Source of the DNA: a virus
Direction: 5' to 3' (one strand)
DNA length: 64,000 nt
IMG/VR virus record: IMGVR_UViG_3300028908_000006
Coordinates: 26,339-90,338 of that record
Of this stretch, positions 1 through 8,137 are shown in pieces; position 1 is the stretch's first letter; each line of letters starts with the position of its first letter. The translations under genes were made by a program, and so were the position numbers. The notes beneath the pieces are model-generated. The model made no database searches. It had not been told where the DNA came from and saw only the letters and a program-made list of their open reading frames with translations.

Positions 1-299
1 TTGGAGCTAAGCTATTCTCTTCAAATCCGCCAGAGAGCACGCCTTACTGCCTGTTTTTTATCAATGTCGTAACGCTTAAGGACGCTTTTACAGTTCGGAC
101 CTCTACTTTCTGGTGGGGCCGGACTTTTCAAGCCAGCGAAGTGATGGAAATCCTTGCTAGTGACGATTTTATGCCAAGCTCTTTGGTCGCTACGACGCCT
201 ATAGGGAATGAAGCACCTAAGGGGGATACAAAAACCATTAAGGAAGATAAGATTGATGGCTACGATGAAAATGCTGTTGTAAGGAGTATTTTCTTGTGA
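1..299 (+). CDS. Hypothetical protein, 5' end outside the window
   Basis: The frame is open from the left edge (codons in phase with position 3) to a TGA at 297-299, giving about 98 C-terminal residues. The start lies outside the window. The part seen has a hydrophobic, aromatic stretch (CLFFINVV, then TFWWGRTF) followed by an acidic tail. I recognise no family. The stop overlaps the start of the next gene, so the two are probably translationally coupled in one rightward operon. Confidence 0.6.
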   Translation, partial: GAKLFSSNPPESTPYCLFFINVVTLKDAFTVRTSTFWWGRTFQASEVMEILASDDFMPSSLVATTPIGNEAPKGDTKTIKEDKIDGYDENAVVRSIFL

Positions 300-622
300 T
301 GGTAGATTTAGAGAAATGTCTTGCTGACTTTTTCTTTATTGTTTTTGATAAAAAACTTTCTTGTGTAATTAAAATTCAGACTCAAGAAGAATACGGTGAC
401 TTTGTCAAGTTTCTTGAGCCAATTAAAGCAGTTGGGTTTATTGGAAATTATAGTATCACGGATAATAAGTCTTGCGGCTTTCCTACAGCCCTAAAACTTT
501 TTATAGATTTTAATCCTGGGCGGATGAAATTAAATGTCGTTCCAACGCAGGAAGTCTGTGATGCTATTTCCATCTCCGCTTTTTTTGAAAAAGTTACAGA
601 TGTTCTGAAGTTAGAGCTATGA
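296..622 (+). CDS. Hypothetical protein, 108 aa
   Basis: Soluble-looking mixed alpha/beta protein of no recognised family. The GTG at 296 and the ATG at 299 are both possible. AAGGAG at 281-286 is 9 nt from the GTG and 12 nt from the ATG, slightly favouring GTG. The gene overlaps the upstream stop codon and its own stop overlaps the next start at 619, so it belongs to the operon ending in thyX. Confidence 0.6.
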   Translation: MMVDLEKCLADFFFIVFDKKLSCVIKIQTQEEYGDFVKFLEPIKAVGFIGNYSITDNKSCGFPTALKLFIDFNPGRMKLNVVPTQEVCDAISISAFFEKVTDVLKLEL

Positions 623-927
623 ATCTTTCTTACCGCATGGTCTATAAGGGAACCACTTATCTCCGCTATGGTTATATCGTAGTGGGCTCATCTTTTCTTG
701 AGAAACGGCCAGAACTTCTTTTTGAAGCCTTCTCGAAAATAAAGTTCTTGCCCACCAAGGTAGTTCATGATATTATAGAGCAGAAACTTACCTACTACGG
801 TCTGTCACCACATTTTGATTTTATCAAGGTTGGAGAGAAGGCACCGCAGTATGAGATCTTTATTTCTCCTGCTTCCTTCCTTGGAAGCAAGGAGACAATT
901 GTAAAAGTAGTCAAGAAAGGAGAATAG
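619..927 (+). CDS. Hypothetical protein, 102 aa
   Basis: Starts in an ATGA overlap with the preceding gene and ends 3 nt before the PRTase gene, so it is tightly packed in the nucleotide-metabolism operon. The sequence is basic and aromatic with no catalytic motif I can name. A role linked to the following pyrimidine genes would be guilt by association only. Confidence 0.6.
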   Translation: MNLSYRMVYKGTTYLRYGYIVVGSSFLEKRPELLFEAFSKIKFLPTKVVHDIIEQKLTYYGLSPHFDFIKVGEKAPQYEIFISPASFLGSKETIVKVVKKGE

Positions 928-930
928 CCT

Positions 931-1479
931 ATGGTTGAACTATCTCCACAACAACTAGCCTATGATCTTACAGAGTCTCTCTTCACCAAGAATATTATCA
1001 TAAGGGACTGTGAGGTTATCCTACGTGGTGGAGAGAAATCAAACTTCTATATTGACTTCAAGTCCTCTGCTATGACTTCTCCTGAGATATTGAACGCTAT
1101 AAACTATGAGCTACACAAACAGCTCACAACGATGTTCTTCCAAAGACCCATCCAGCTGGTAGGAAAAGGGCTTTCTGGTGCCATCATGGTAACCTCACTT
1201 CTTTCTTTTGCCCCCTATATATTTAAGGGTATAATAATCCGTCCTGAAGTAAAATCTCATGGCTATGTCTCCCAAATAGTAGGCGACATAAATCCAACCG
1301 CACCCATTGTTATTTTGGATGATGTTGTGACTACGGGCGGGACTATCAAGGAAATTGCTTCCTTCCTGCCAAGGAAGCCAGACTGCGCTTTCGTTCTTGT
1401 AAGAAGGAATAGTATTGACCATGTGGAAGGAGTACCTGTCTATTCTCTCTTTGAAGTTAAGGAACTTGACACGAACTAG
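931..1479 (+). CDS. pyrE: Orotate phosphoribosyltransferase-like protein (PyrE family)
   Basis: Type I phosphoribosyltransferase of 182 residues, close to the usual PyrE length. Visible signatures are SNFYIDFKS (about 37-45), matching the orotate enzyme beta-strand motif, RPEVKSHGY (104-112), matching the catalytic-loop RKExKxHG, and the PRPP-binding loop VILDDVVTTGGT (127-138) with paired Asp. The expected reaction is orotate plus PRPP to OMP in de novo UMP synthesis. It lies directly upstream of thyX, suggesting a phage pyrimidine-supply operon. Another nucleobase substrate cannot be excluded. The start is preceded by AAAGGAG. Confidence 0.78.
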   Translation: MVELSPQQLAYDLTESLFTKNIIIRDCEVILRGGEKSNFYIDFKSSAMTSPEILNAINYELHKQLTTMFFQRPIQLVGKGLSGAIMVTSLLSFAPYIFKGIIIRPEVKSHGYVSQIVGDINPTAPIVILDDVVTTGGTIKEIASFLPRKPDCAFVLVRRNSIDHVEGVPVYSLFEVKELDTN

Positions 1480-1493
1480 AAGGAGGTTCCTCA

Positions 1494-2399
1494 ATGCCAT
1501 CTCTCAAAGACTTTCTAGAAGAGTCCAGAGCAGGTGTTGATGTTTCAATGTTTTATCCAAACGACAACTTCATTCTCTCGGCCCTTGGTGCCCGTGTTTG
1601 TTACTCGGACACCAATGATTTCTGTGTCCTTTATGCTGATCCCAGGGTGTCTGATCTTGGTGAAAGGAAGGCTTTCCTTGAGAGACTTCGTAAGGCAGGT
1701 CATTTCTCTGTCTTTGCTCATTCTCCTGTGGAATTTATGACGGTTGATCCACAACCCTATAGGAAGTTATATAAAGCGTTCATATATCGAAACGAGGTCT
1801 GTCTCAATGGCAGGCATTTGGTCGAGCTTACAGGAAAGCTCAACTTCTTTGAAGAAGATCCAAGAATAGACGGGTTCTTCTTCGCTGATCTTGAGTCTGG
1901 ATTCGCCTTTAAGGCTTCCTCCCTGGCGGAACTCTCTCCATATACGGAAAAGGCTGATTCCTATCTTGTAGGTATTCCTATTCCTGGTATCTTTAACTGG
2001 CTTTCTGTTACAGCGTTTGGAATTTCAAGAGTTACATCCCATCAATGGGTAAGGCACACTTGGCAAAATTTTAGCCAGCGCTCCCACCGCTATACTGCTG
2101 TTGATGGGTTTGTAATACCGCCTTCTTTTGATAAGCTCAGGTTCAGGGATATTCCGGGAAGATTGTTTGTTGAAAACATCTACACGGAAACGGCCACGGC
2201 GTATCAGATTGCTGTCAATCAGGGAATTCCAAAGGAAGATGCCAGGTATTTAATTCCCAACGGAGCAAGGACTACTTTGATGTCTTCAGGGCCGTATTTT
2301 GTCTGGGAAGACTTTGTAGCAAAGCGGGCTGTGAAGGGTGCTCAATGGGAGATTAGGAGAGTGGCTGAAGCAATCTGTAGGTTTCTTTCTTTCATCTAA
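1494..2399 (+). CDS. thyX: Flavin-dependent thymidylate synthase ThyX
   Basis: 301-residue ThyX-family protein that makes dTMP from dUMP using FAD, NAD(P)H and methylene-tetrahydrofolate. The signature RHRx7S appears as RHTWQNFSQRS (187-197), with Thr replacing the third Arg. GHFSVFAHSPVEF (69-81) matches the GHxSxxEHxxFTF element, and EDARYLIPNGARTTL near residues 250-265 matches the dUMP/FAD-binding C-terminal motif. AAGGAGGTTCCTCA lies just before the ATG at 1494. With PyrE and the dUTPase at 55.4 kb it forms a dTMP supply pathway. Confidence 0.88.
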   Translation: MPSLKDFLEESRAGVDVSMFYPNDNFILSALGARVCYSDTNDFCVLYADPRVSDLGERKAFLERLRKAGHFSVFAHSPVEFMTVDPQPYRKLYKAFIYRNEVCLNGRHLVELTGKLNFFEEDPRIDGFFFADLESGFAFKASSLAELSPYTEKADSYLVGIPIPGIFNWLSVTAFGISRVTSHQWVRHTWQNFSQRSHRYTAVDGFVIPPSFDKLRFRDIPGRLFVENIYTETATAYQIAVNQGIPKEDARYLIPNGARTTLMSSGPYFVWEDFVAKRAVKGAQWEIRRVAEAICRFLSFI

Positions 2400-2413
2400 A
2401 GGAGGGTCTAAAA

Positions 2414-3073
2414 ATGACAATACAGGAGCTGGTAGAAGAACAGATTGCTCCCTGGGAGTATAGTTTTGCTGGCGAGCCCAAGAACATCTTCTCTATTCCA
2501 GAACCAACTAAAAACTTTAGCCGTGAATGGTTCAAGGCCCTTGAAAAGCCAGGCCAAAACTGGTGGTTGGAATTTTCTGATGACACATTTCCTGATGGGT
2601 GGGAAGATAAAATGCTTGTTGTTCTTGACAAAGCAGGTTTCAAGCCAAGAAAGAAAAGCAGTCTCAAACATTTTTTCCTCATTTTCCTGAAAAGAATGAG
2701 TGCCACTATATCAATCGCCATGCCAGTAAGCTACCTCTACTATATAGCTACTGGAAAATCCATCTTTTCTATGAGATATATGCTTGAGCTTGATAACTTC
2801 CTTGCTTGGTGGAAGGAAATACGCAACAGGCCAGCGGATGAAACTCTTGTTGAGCCGCTATCCAAGCTTTCGCTTTACATAGCCATTATCTTCGCCAAGG
2901 CGATAGACCTCCGCTTCCTTTCACGGGATCGTTGGATCTTCAAAGGGCTAATCTATGTCAGCCGTAATCGCGGAGCTGAAACGCTTCTTCCTGAATTTGG
3001 TGCTTGTGATCCTTACTTTCCCTATATCCTTGAACTTTTGGAATATAGAAAAAGACTTGACATCCATTTGTAG
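2414..3073 (+). CDS. Hypothetical protein, 219 aa
   Basis: No family recognised. The N-terminal half is acidic and Trp-rich (NWWLEF, GWEDK). A moderately hydrophobic stretch runs from about residue 84 to 112 (FFLIFLKR, then MPVSYLYYIATG), and Trp/Arg-rich helices follow. The gene follows thyX by 14 nt with AAAGGAGGGT before the ATG and is the last gene before a structured intergenic region. Confidence 0.6.
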   Translation: MTIQELVEEQIAPWEYSFAGEPKNIFSIPEPTKNFSREWFKALEKPGQNWWLEFSDDTFPDGWEDKMLVVLDKAGFKPRKKSSLKHFFLIFLKRMSATISIAMPVSYLYYIATGKSIFSMRYMLELDNFLAWWKEIRNRPADETLVEPLSKLSLYIAIIFAKAIDLRFLSRDRWIFKGLIYVSRNRGAETLLPEFGACDPYFPYILELLEYRKRLDIHL

Positions 3074-3099
3074 GTTGGTTATATTGAAAAGTGAGGGGT

Positions 3100-3166
3100 A
3101 GCGGGCGGCCTTGGTGAGAGGTCACTACAATCAAGGCTACGGGAGAGGGCTCTAGAGCCCTCTCCC
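3100..3166 (+). other. Structured intergenic region with a 26-bp perfect palindrome
   Basis: GCCTTG (3108-3113) pairs with CAAGGC (3132-3137) around an inner GTGA/TCAC hairpin (3114-3125). It is followed by a perfect 26-bp palindrome (3141-3166) that would form an 11-bp hairpin with a CTAG loop. No T-run follows, so this is not a standard intrinsic terminator. It may be an mRNA 3' structure, a small RNA or a protein-binding site. Confidence 0.45.
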
Positions 3167-3178
3167 ACTTAATGGGGT

Positions 3179-3232
3179 TTAGTTTTTCTTGGGAAAAAAG
3201 AGAAGAGCTAAGGCAATGATTATAAATTTCAT
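3179..3232 (-). CDS. Possible 17-aa hydrophobic micropeptide
   Basis: A 17-codon frame (MKFIIIALALLFFPKKN) reads leftward between two rightward genes. It has a near-perfect ribosome-binding site (CAGGAGG) 5 nt from its ATG. The product is a single short membrane-spanning stretch with a basic tail, like small phage or toxin-like membrane peptides. The strong ribosome-binding site is the main support, because a frame this short can occur by chance. Confidence 0.35.
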   Translation of the reverse strand: MKFIIIALALLFFPKKN

Positions 3233-3260
3233 ATAAACCTCCTGATAGGTTTTAGTTTTG

Positions 3261-3291
3261 AAGGGAAGCTGGCACTCAGCTTCCCTTTTTT
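3261..3291 (+). terminator. Intrinsic terminator
   Basis: An 11-bp perfect stem AAGGGAAGCTG/CAGCTTCCCTT (3261-3271 with 3277-3287) and a 5-nt loop are followed by a T-rich run (3286-3299). It should end rightward transcription from the pyrE-thyX operon before the small basic gene at 3314. Confidence 0.8.
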
Positions 3292-3313
3292 ATTTTTTTA
3301 ACAATTGGTTGAT

Positions 3314-3607
3314 ATGGCCAAGAAATATGTTGATCGAAAACACAAGCTATATGTCTATACCGGTGGAAAGTATCTAAGGCAAGAGCTTTCTTCTGCCCGT
3401 GGATGTAAGGCTTACCGTGTGAAAACAATTGACCCGCAGACGAAACTTCTTGTCTGTGTTACCAGCAAGAAGGGAAAGCGTGGTGGGAAAACAAAGGCAG
3501 TTGCTATCCTTCGGTCGCCAAATAAAGATCTAAGGCGTTACAACAAGCGTGGCAGAAAGTATTTGAAGAGAGCCCTTAAGAAGGCCAGGAAACTTCTCAA
3601 AAACTAA
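3314..3607 (+). CDS. Small basic hypothetical protein, 97 aa
   Basis: Very Lys/Arg-rich protein, likely to bind nucleic acid, with no recognised family. The ATG at 3314 (MAKKYVD) is preferred; an in-frame TTG at 3305 is possible. There is no clear Shine-Dalgarno sequence, and the gene sits immediately after a terminator, so its promoter and start are uncertain. It ends tail-to-tail with the helicase gene, overlapping by 4 bp. It resembles the basic protein at 25274 in composition only. Confidence 0.6.
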   Translation: MAKKYVDRKHKLYVYTGGKYLRQELSSARGCKAYRVKTIDPQTKLLVCVTSKKGKRGGKTKAVAILRSPNKDLRRYNKRGRKYLKRALKKARKLLKN

Positions 3608-5121
3608 CCAACGGCAATCTTAGCGAGTTCCTTCCTTAATACCCTAGCCGTAACCCTTCCTTTACTCTTGGCTGTCTTTAAGATTCTATCATCCATCAGC
3701 CCCTTAGTAAGGAAGAAATCTACATACACCTTCCTGGTCTGTCCTATCCGGTTAACCCGCCCCACAGCCTGTTCTATGCTTGCTGGAGTCCAGTCATATT
3801 CCACGAACACGACCCGCCTAGCATTCTGAAGATTGAGAGCAAACTCTCCTTTCTGTATCTGTATCACAATAACATCTATCTTTCCATTCTGGAATTGATC
3901 AATCACAGCATCAGCAAGTTTGTCTCTTATCCTTCCAGTAAAGGCTTCAACCTTTATTCCTTTTTTATGGAGCCCTTCAACTATTCTTCCTATGGTCTCT
4001 AAGAACTTAGCGAACACCACAACCTGATCTCCATTTTTTACTACATACTTCTCTATCGTCTCTATAGCTTTCTCTATCTTTGGAGACTCAAACCTTTCTA
4101 CTATATCTCTTTCATAGACCAGGAAGCCAGAGCTCACCTGTTGAAGTTTCATGATCGTGTTCTTGATCTCAATAAGGGTTCCGTTTCTTTCCACAATTTC
4201 TGAAGAGATGTCTCTGGCCAGGTCTACCTGCTTATCCGTGGGATTGACGTATATTTTATTGAACACAACATTTTCTTGCTCTTTCTCTTCCTTTGGAACT
4301 TTTATTGTGTTCTCATCTACTATAGCTTGGATTTCAGCAAGCCTTTGTGGTCTTGGCTCATATTTGACATAATTCTTCCCTTCTATCTTGATGAAGTATC
4401 GGTTGAGGAAGTGCCACCAAGACATCCTAAAGGCCCAGGGATTTATCACAGACAGCTGGAAGAAAAGATCGTTTGGCTGATTTCTGATTGGGGTTCCTGT
4501 CATCAAGATTCTGTAGCGAGCAGTCTTCATTATCTCAGCTACCACAGCTGCTCTAACCGAATATGGGTTTTTTATCAGATGAGCTTCATCACAGACGATC
4601 ATATCTACATTTCTATACTCTGGCCGAATAAGATCAGCCAGATCTCCTTCTTGGTGGAAATAAAGACCATCGTAATTTGTGACTATGATCTTATCTCCAA
4701 ACCAGGATTCTGGAATATCGAAGAATTTCTTTAGCTCAGCTATCATCTGCGTAATTCCTGCCTTTGGGACTACTATCAACGCTTTTCTTATCTTTCCTGT
4801 AATGAGCCTTCTTATGACTACATATCCGGCCATGTATGTCTTACCACGCCCAACTTCACCAAAGAGAAAGGCTCTTCTGAATGAGAGCAGGATCTTTATA
4901 GGCAGCTCCTGGTGTGGCTTTGGTGGATATTTACAGAATGAGAGATCAAGCGGCCTTTCATCTTTCAGCAGCCCTTGATTAAACAACTTACAAACCTTCT
5001 TATATTTTTGGCACTCGTTATAGAGAGCTTTTATGTCTTCTATCTTCTCACCACGTATAAAATTGCTGGCGTGCTTCATTGAAAATATGAGTGGAAATTC
5101 TTTCTTTACACGCTTCTTCAT
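3604..5121 (-). CDS. SNF2-family DEAD/DEAH-box helicase
   Basis: Superfamily 2 ATPase of about 505 aa from the ATG at 5121, which has GGAGAGG upstream; a longer frame to 5199 would run into the preceding gene. Visible motifs are GEVGRGKT (Walker A, about 88-95), VCDEAHL (motif II, about 176-182), LMTGTPIRN (motif III, about 206-214) and a C-terminal helicase half ending in QAVGRVNRIGQT (motif VI), which is typical of SNF2/Swi2 proteins. It probably translocates on duplex DNA. In phages such proteins act in replication, recombination or remodelling; the exact role here is unknown. It is the last gene of the leftward early cluster. Confidence 0.88.
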   Translation of the reverse strand: MKKRVKKEFPLIFSMKHASNFIRGEKIEDIKALYNECQKYKKVCKLFNQGLLKDERPLDLSFCKYPPKPHQELPIKILLSFRRAFLFGEVGRGKTYMAGYVVIRRLITGKIRKALIVVPKAGITQMIAELKKFFDIPESWFGDKIIVTNYDGLYFHQEGDLADLIRPEYRNVDMIVCDEAHLIKNPYSVRAAVVAEIMKTARYRILMTGTPIRNQPNDLFFQLSVINPWAFRMSWWHFLNRYFIKIEGKNYVKYEPRPQRLAEIQAIVDENTIKVPKEEKEQENVVFNKIYVNPTDKQVDLARDISSEIVERNGTLIEIKNTIMKLQQVSSGFLVYERDIVERFESPKIEKAIETIEKYVVKNGDQVVVFAKFLETIGRIVEGLHKKGIKVEAFTGRIRDKLADAVIDQFQNGKIDVIVIQIQKGEFALNLQNARRVVFVEYDWTPASIEQAVGRVNRIGQTRKVYVDFFLTKGLMDDRILKTAKSKGRVTARVLRKELAKIAVG

Positions 5122-5131
5122 TCTACCTCTC

Positions 5132-5677
5132 CTAGATCTTGTAGAAACTTGATCTGATAGCGTATGCACAAATATTTTTAAGTGCTTCTTGCACGTCACT
5201 TATTTTCCATAAGACTGAAAGGCAGCATATAAACATACCACTATCAGTAATGACAATATAAGCTTTCTCTATTCCTGGCTTGCCATATCTATCAGGAAGC
5301 ATCAGCATATTTACAGTCCCTATCTGTTTTGGCTCCAGTCCGTAATCAATTATATGATCTATCATAATCTCGTGTATAAACTTCTCATCTTCGTAGAAAT
5401 CTTCTATTGTGGTCAAAATCTCACCACGATACAGTATCGGAAAATCGAACCACAACCCCAATGTCCCGCATCCCTCTATGTATCTTTCATTGATTTTATA
5501 ATGTGTATCACAGAAAAGTATGTAACAATCTTTTTCTTTTATTAGCACCATATCTGGCCTTGTTTTTTGTGTTTCAATATCAGGAATACGGCCTTCTCTT
5601 ATAATAATGTATGCCGGATGAAGGAATGGCTCCTTCGCTGGTATGGTAAAGAACTTTTTATCGTATTCAAGTATCAT
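5132..5677 (-). CDS. Hypothetical protein, 181 aa
   Basis: Mixed alpha/beta protein with no recognised family, rich in Ile, Tyr and acidic residues. Paired Cys occur at MFICCLSVLW. A PDMVLIKEKD segment near residue 41 loosely resembles the beta-strand core of some nucleases, but I see no complete catalytic set. Its start overlaps the previous gene by 4 bp (ATGA) and it lies 10 nt from the helicase start, so they are co-transcribed. Confidence 0.6.
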   Translation of the reverse strand: MILEYDKKFFTIPAKEPFLHPAYIIIREGRIPDIETQKTRPDMVLIKEKDCYILFCDTHYKINERYIEGCGTLGLWFDFPILYRGEILTTIEDFYEDEKFIHEIMIDHIIDYGLEPKQIGTVNMLMLPDRYGKPGIEKAYIVITDSGMFICCLSVLWKISDVQEALKNICAYAIRSSFYKI

Positions 5678-6030
5678 AATGCCTTCTTTATTACCTTTAT
5701 ATACGGTGTTTCTTCATAGTATCCCAGTTCATCTAGAGGCACCTCAGCTATCTTCGCTATTGCTTTCAGATCACCAACCTTTACGCCCACAACTTTAAGA
5801 AATAAGTCCCATCCTAGCTTCCTATATACGACTGTGGTTATTGGCCTGAAATTTGTCTTGCATTTCTTCACAACTTCAATATCACCTAAGTCAACATCTC
5901 CCTCTATATTTAGGAACAACTCTTCTATCTTCTTCTTTTCATCTCTGAGTTTTTTTAGCTCAGTATTCAAAAATTTGATCTTGTTTTCAATTTCAAGGTA
6001 TCTTTCAGCCTTTTTCTTTAAATTGTCCAT
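5674..6030 (-). CDS. Hypothetical protein with N-terminal coiled coil, 118 aa
   Basis: Residues 1-40 form a heptad-like Lys/Glu/Leu coiled coil (NLKKKAERYLEIENK, then KKLRDEKKKIEEL). A globular C-terminal part follows, with no recognised family. The start has GAGGAGGTAAAG upstream. The end overlaps the next gene by 4 bp. Oligomerisation is likely, function unknown. Confidence 0.6.
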   Translation of the reverse strand: MDNLKKKAERYLEIENKIKFLNTELKKLRDEKKKIEELFLNIEGDVDLGDIEVVKKCKTNFRPITTVVYRKLGWDLFLKVVGVKVGDLKAIAKIAEVPLDELGYYEETPYIKVIKKAL

Positions 6031-6034
6031 AGCT

Positions 6035-6268
6035 TTACCTCCTCTTTTTTGGTTTTACACAAACTCTGTAACCTTCACCAATCTTATCTCCTTTTATCGG
6101 ATATACGATCCACTCGTGGCGCCCAACACGCTCCATCCATATCCCTTGGCTCTTCTTTAATGCTCCGGCCCTTTTTAGGGCCTTCTTTACAGCCTGTATA
6201 TAGTCCCTTGCATATACAACTTCCACAACAGTATCATTTCTGTATTTGGCTTCAACTTTTACCAGCAC
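6035..6268 (-). CDS. Hypothetical protein, 77 aa
   Basis: Small basic alpha/beta protein (VEAKYRNDTVVEVVYARDY, then AVKKALKRAG) of unknown function. It uses a GTG start with AGGAGGTAACATACT just upstream and overlaps the end of the preceding zinc-knuckle gene by 17 bp. Confidence 0.55.
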   Translation of the reverse strand: MLVKVEAKYRNDTVVEVVYARDYIQAVKKALKRAGALKKSQGIWMERVGRHEWIVYPIKGDKIGEGYRVCVKPKKRR

Positions 6269-6488
6269 AGTATGTTACCTCCTCAAATCGGATTATATTT
6301 TTATTTGAAGTCCATGGAATACAATGTCGCTTCCCACAGGTCTTGCATTCAAACGGGCGCAATACAGCTCCTGATCTAGCCCTGAATGGTCTTCCAACAA
6401 CGGTTCCAATATGCTCTCCATTTAACTTGCTACGTCCCCAACTGATAACAGCCCTTACCATTTGTCCTTCTTTTGGATAGGCTTTCAT
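6252..6488 (-). CDS. Small zinc-knuckle protein, 78 aa
   Basis: CKTCGKRHC (about 49-57) gives a CxxC plus a further Cys, and another Cys occurs near the C-terminus (YCAGKS), a likely metal-binding arrangement. The N-terminal half is beta-rich (GQMVRAVISWGRSKLNG). AAAGGAGGTAGGGCT precedes the ATG. No named family; a nucleic-acid or protein adaptor role is inferred. Confidence 0.55.
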   Translation of the reverse strand: MKAYPKEGQMVRAVISWGRSKLNGEHIGTVVGRPFRARSGAVLRPFECKTCGKRHCIPWTSNKNIIRFEEVTYCAGKS

Positions 6489-6507
6489 AGCCCTACCTCC
6501 TTTCCTT

Positions 6508-6906
6508 TTAGTTTTCGCTTACATCAATCTCTATGGCTTTGGTCATCTTGTTCTCTATGGAAGCTATTACAACAATATCTACCAATGCAGACTTATAAAG
6601 GAAGAGTGTCTTATAGTTTTCCTTTATCCTTTCCACCAGCTCTTCTAGCTCTCCTATATCCCTTGGATAGAAGAGATACCCGCCAGCCTGAGCCACATAA
6701 TCGCAAATATCCTTAAACATTTTTGTTTCTGCATTGTTTACGGCTGTATATGCAGTTATGGCAAGCGATCTTGCTAGCTCTTCTGGAGACATTGTCTGTA
6801 TCAGCACCAAGGCGTCTATAGGCTTATCTTCAAGGAGACACTTAAGAAACATCCTTATCTTGGCTGTTTCTTCATATCTTTGAATCTGGTCTTGTTGCTT
6901 AAGCAT
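6508..6906 (-). CDS. Hypothetical helical protein, paralogue of the 8138-8572 gene
   Basis: All-helical 132-residue protein. It shares with the 8138-8572 product the layout of a helical N-terminal region, a central Ala/Ile-rich helix and the element GGYLFYPRDIGELEELV (GGQFWFPRDMGDLDRLA in the paralogue). This suggests duplication around the intervening sliding-clamp gene. Function unknown; clamp association is only a positional guess. GGAGGTGTAACCC precedes the ATG. Confidence 0.6.
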   Translation of the reverse strand: MLKQQDQIQRYEETAKIRMFLKCLLEDKPIDALVLIQTMSPEELARSLAITAYTAVNNAETKMFKDICDYVAQAGGYLFYPRDIGELEELVERIKENYKTLFLYKSALVDIVVIASIENKMTKAIEIDVSEN

Positions 6907-6909
6907 GGG

Positions 6910-8124
6910 TTACACCTCCGCTCCACAGAATGTGCATTTTCCTTCCTTTATTACCGTCTCATATCCGCAATTCTTGCACTTATGCAGGTCTCCTTTGATG
7001 AGACCTTTCAGATATGAGATATAGGAAGTCTTTGAAGGCTTCCTTCTCGTCTTCTGTTTCTTGGGAACCATCAGCTTTTCAGGCGGGAGCCAGCCTACCT
7101 TCTGTTCTAATCTCCAATCAGAAAGTTCTGTATTTGTGTAAGGCATAAGAAGTCCCTTGAAATATGGCTTTCCATAGACCTGAACCCCTATCTGTTCTTC
7201 CTTTCCCTTTACATGGAATACAACATTTTCGATTTCTTTATCATTGAAAATCCTTATAAGTAGGCGTGGATTTACTGCTAAAGGATATTTTCCATGATGG
7301 TCTGTATGGATTCCATCTTCATCAAGGTATACGACTGGGTTATATGTTTGTGTTTTTACTATTGTTTTTAGCTTGTTTACAAGTTCTCTGGTTACTGTTA
7401 CATTGACGCTATATGCAAATGTTTCAGGAATGACACATTCATATTGTGGAAAATCATAACCTACATTAAAATACAGATAATTATTTATGTTAATTGTGTT
7501 TTCTGCGTATGAATATCTAAATACAAACTCTTCATCACTACTGTTTATCAGCGCCTTAACCAAGTAATGAGGTATGGTGAACGGTTCATTTACCGTGAAT
7601 GTATATGTTGTATCTTCTAACCCAAGAATATGTCCATCCGTAGCTACTACACGCAATTTACCATCAACTTCATCAAATAATATCTCATCTAACCTTCTAC
7701 CTAATACTATTCCGTCATAGTAATTCATAATGTATCTCAGGTTTCTCTTTACAAATCCTTTTGGAAATGTAAGAATCTTATCCCAATCAATAGGTTGTTC
7801 GCATTCCTCAATGTGAGGTTTCCTTGAATGGATCGTAATTCCGTTAATCAAAAACCTACCTTCGTCTTTATTGTAGTGGAAAGCATTCTCTTCAAGAATA
7901 ACATCCTTGAGCTTATTGAATTCTATTTCAACATCAAAAACATCTCCGCTGTATGGAACTTCCTTGATAAAGAAGACGTTGTAACATCTGGCCATAAACT
8001 TAAGGCTCTTTCCATTGGCCTTAAGTCTTACATACCTGTGTTGTGTGTATGCTTCCTTCATGATAGGTTTCAGAGGGTTAACAATATTTTCCTTGATCCA
8101 TTTGCCGGAAATCTTTTGTACCAT
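6910..8124 (-). CDS. dnaN: DNA polymerase sliding clamp (DnaN-like) with C-terminal zinc ribbon
   Basis: About 404 aa from the ATG at 8124, which has AAAGGAGGTAAAGTT upstream. Beta-clamp hallmarks are VVATDGHIL (about 159-167, DnaN consensus ATDGHRL), GYDFPQYECVIP (about 222-233, consensus FPDYxxVIP), VNPRLLIRIF in the third domain and a terminal LLMPYTN near the usual LMPMR end. The protein then continues about 50 residues through a basic linker to a CKNCG...CTFCG zinc ribbon, absent from ordinary clamps. It should tether polymerase to DNA; the ribbon may recruit a phage factor. Identification rests on short motifs because overall divergence is high. Confidence 0.7.
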   Translation of the reverse strand: MVQKISGKWIKENIVNPLKPIMKEAYTQHRYVRLKANGKSLKFMARCYNVFFIKEVPYSGDVFDVEIEFNKLKDVILEENAFHYNKDEGRFLINGITIHSRKPHIEECEQPIDWDKILTFPKGFVKRNLRYIMNYYDGIVLGRRLDEILFDEVDGKLRVVATDGHILGLEDTTYTFTVNEPFTIPHYLVKALINSSDEEFVFRYSYAENTININNYLYFNVGYDFPQYECVIPETFAYSVNVTVTRELVNKLKTIVKTQTYNPVVYLDEDGIHTDHHGKYPLAVNPRLLIRIFNDKEIENVVFHVKGKEEQIGVQVYGKPYFKGLLMPYTNTELSDWRLEQKVGWLPPEKLMVPKKQKTRRKPSKTSYISYLKGLIKGDLHKCKNCGYETVIKEGKCTFCGAEV

Positions 8125-8137
8125 AACTTTACCTCCT

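Noticed and set aside
4151-4978. Rightward open frames opposite the helicase gene
   Set aside because: They are shadows of the helicase frame, lacking ribosome-binding sites and protein-like composition.
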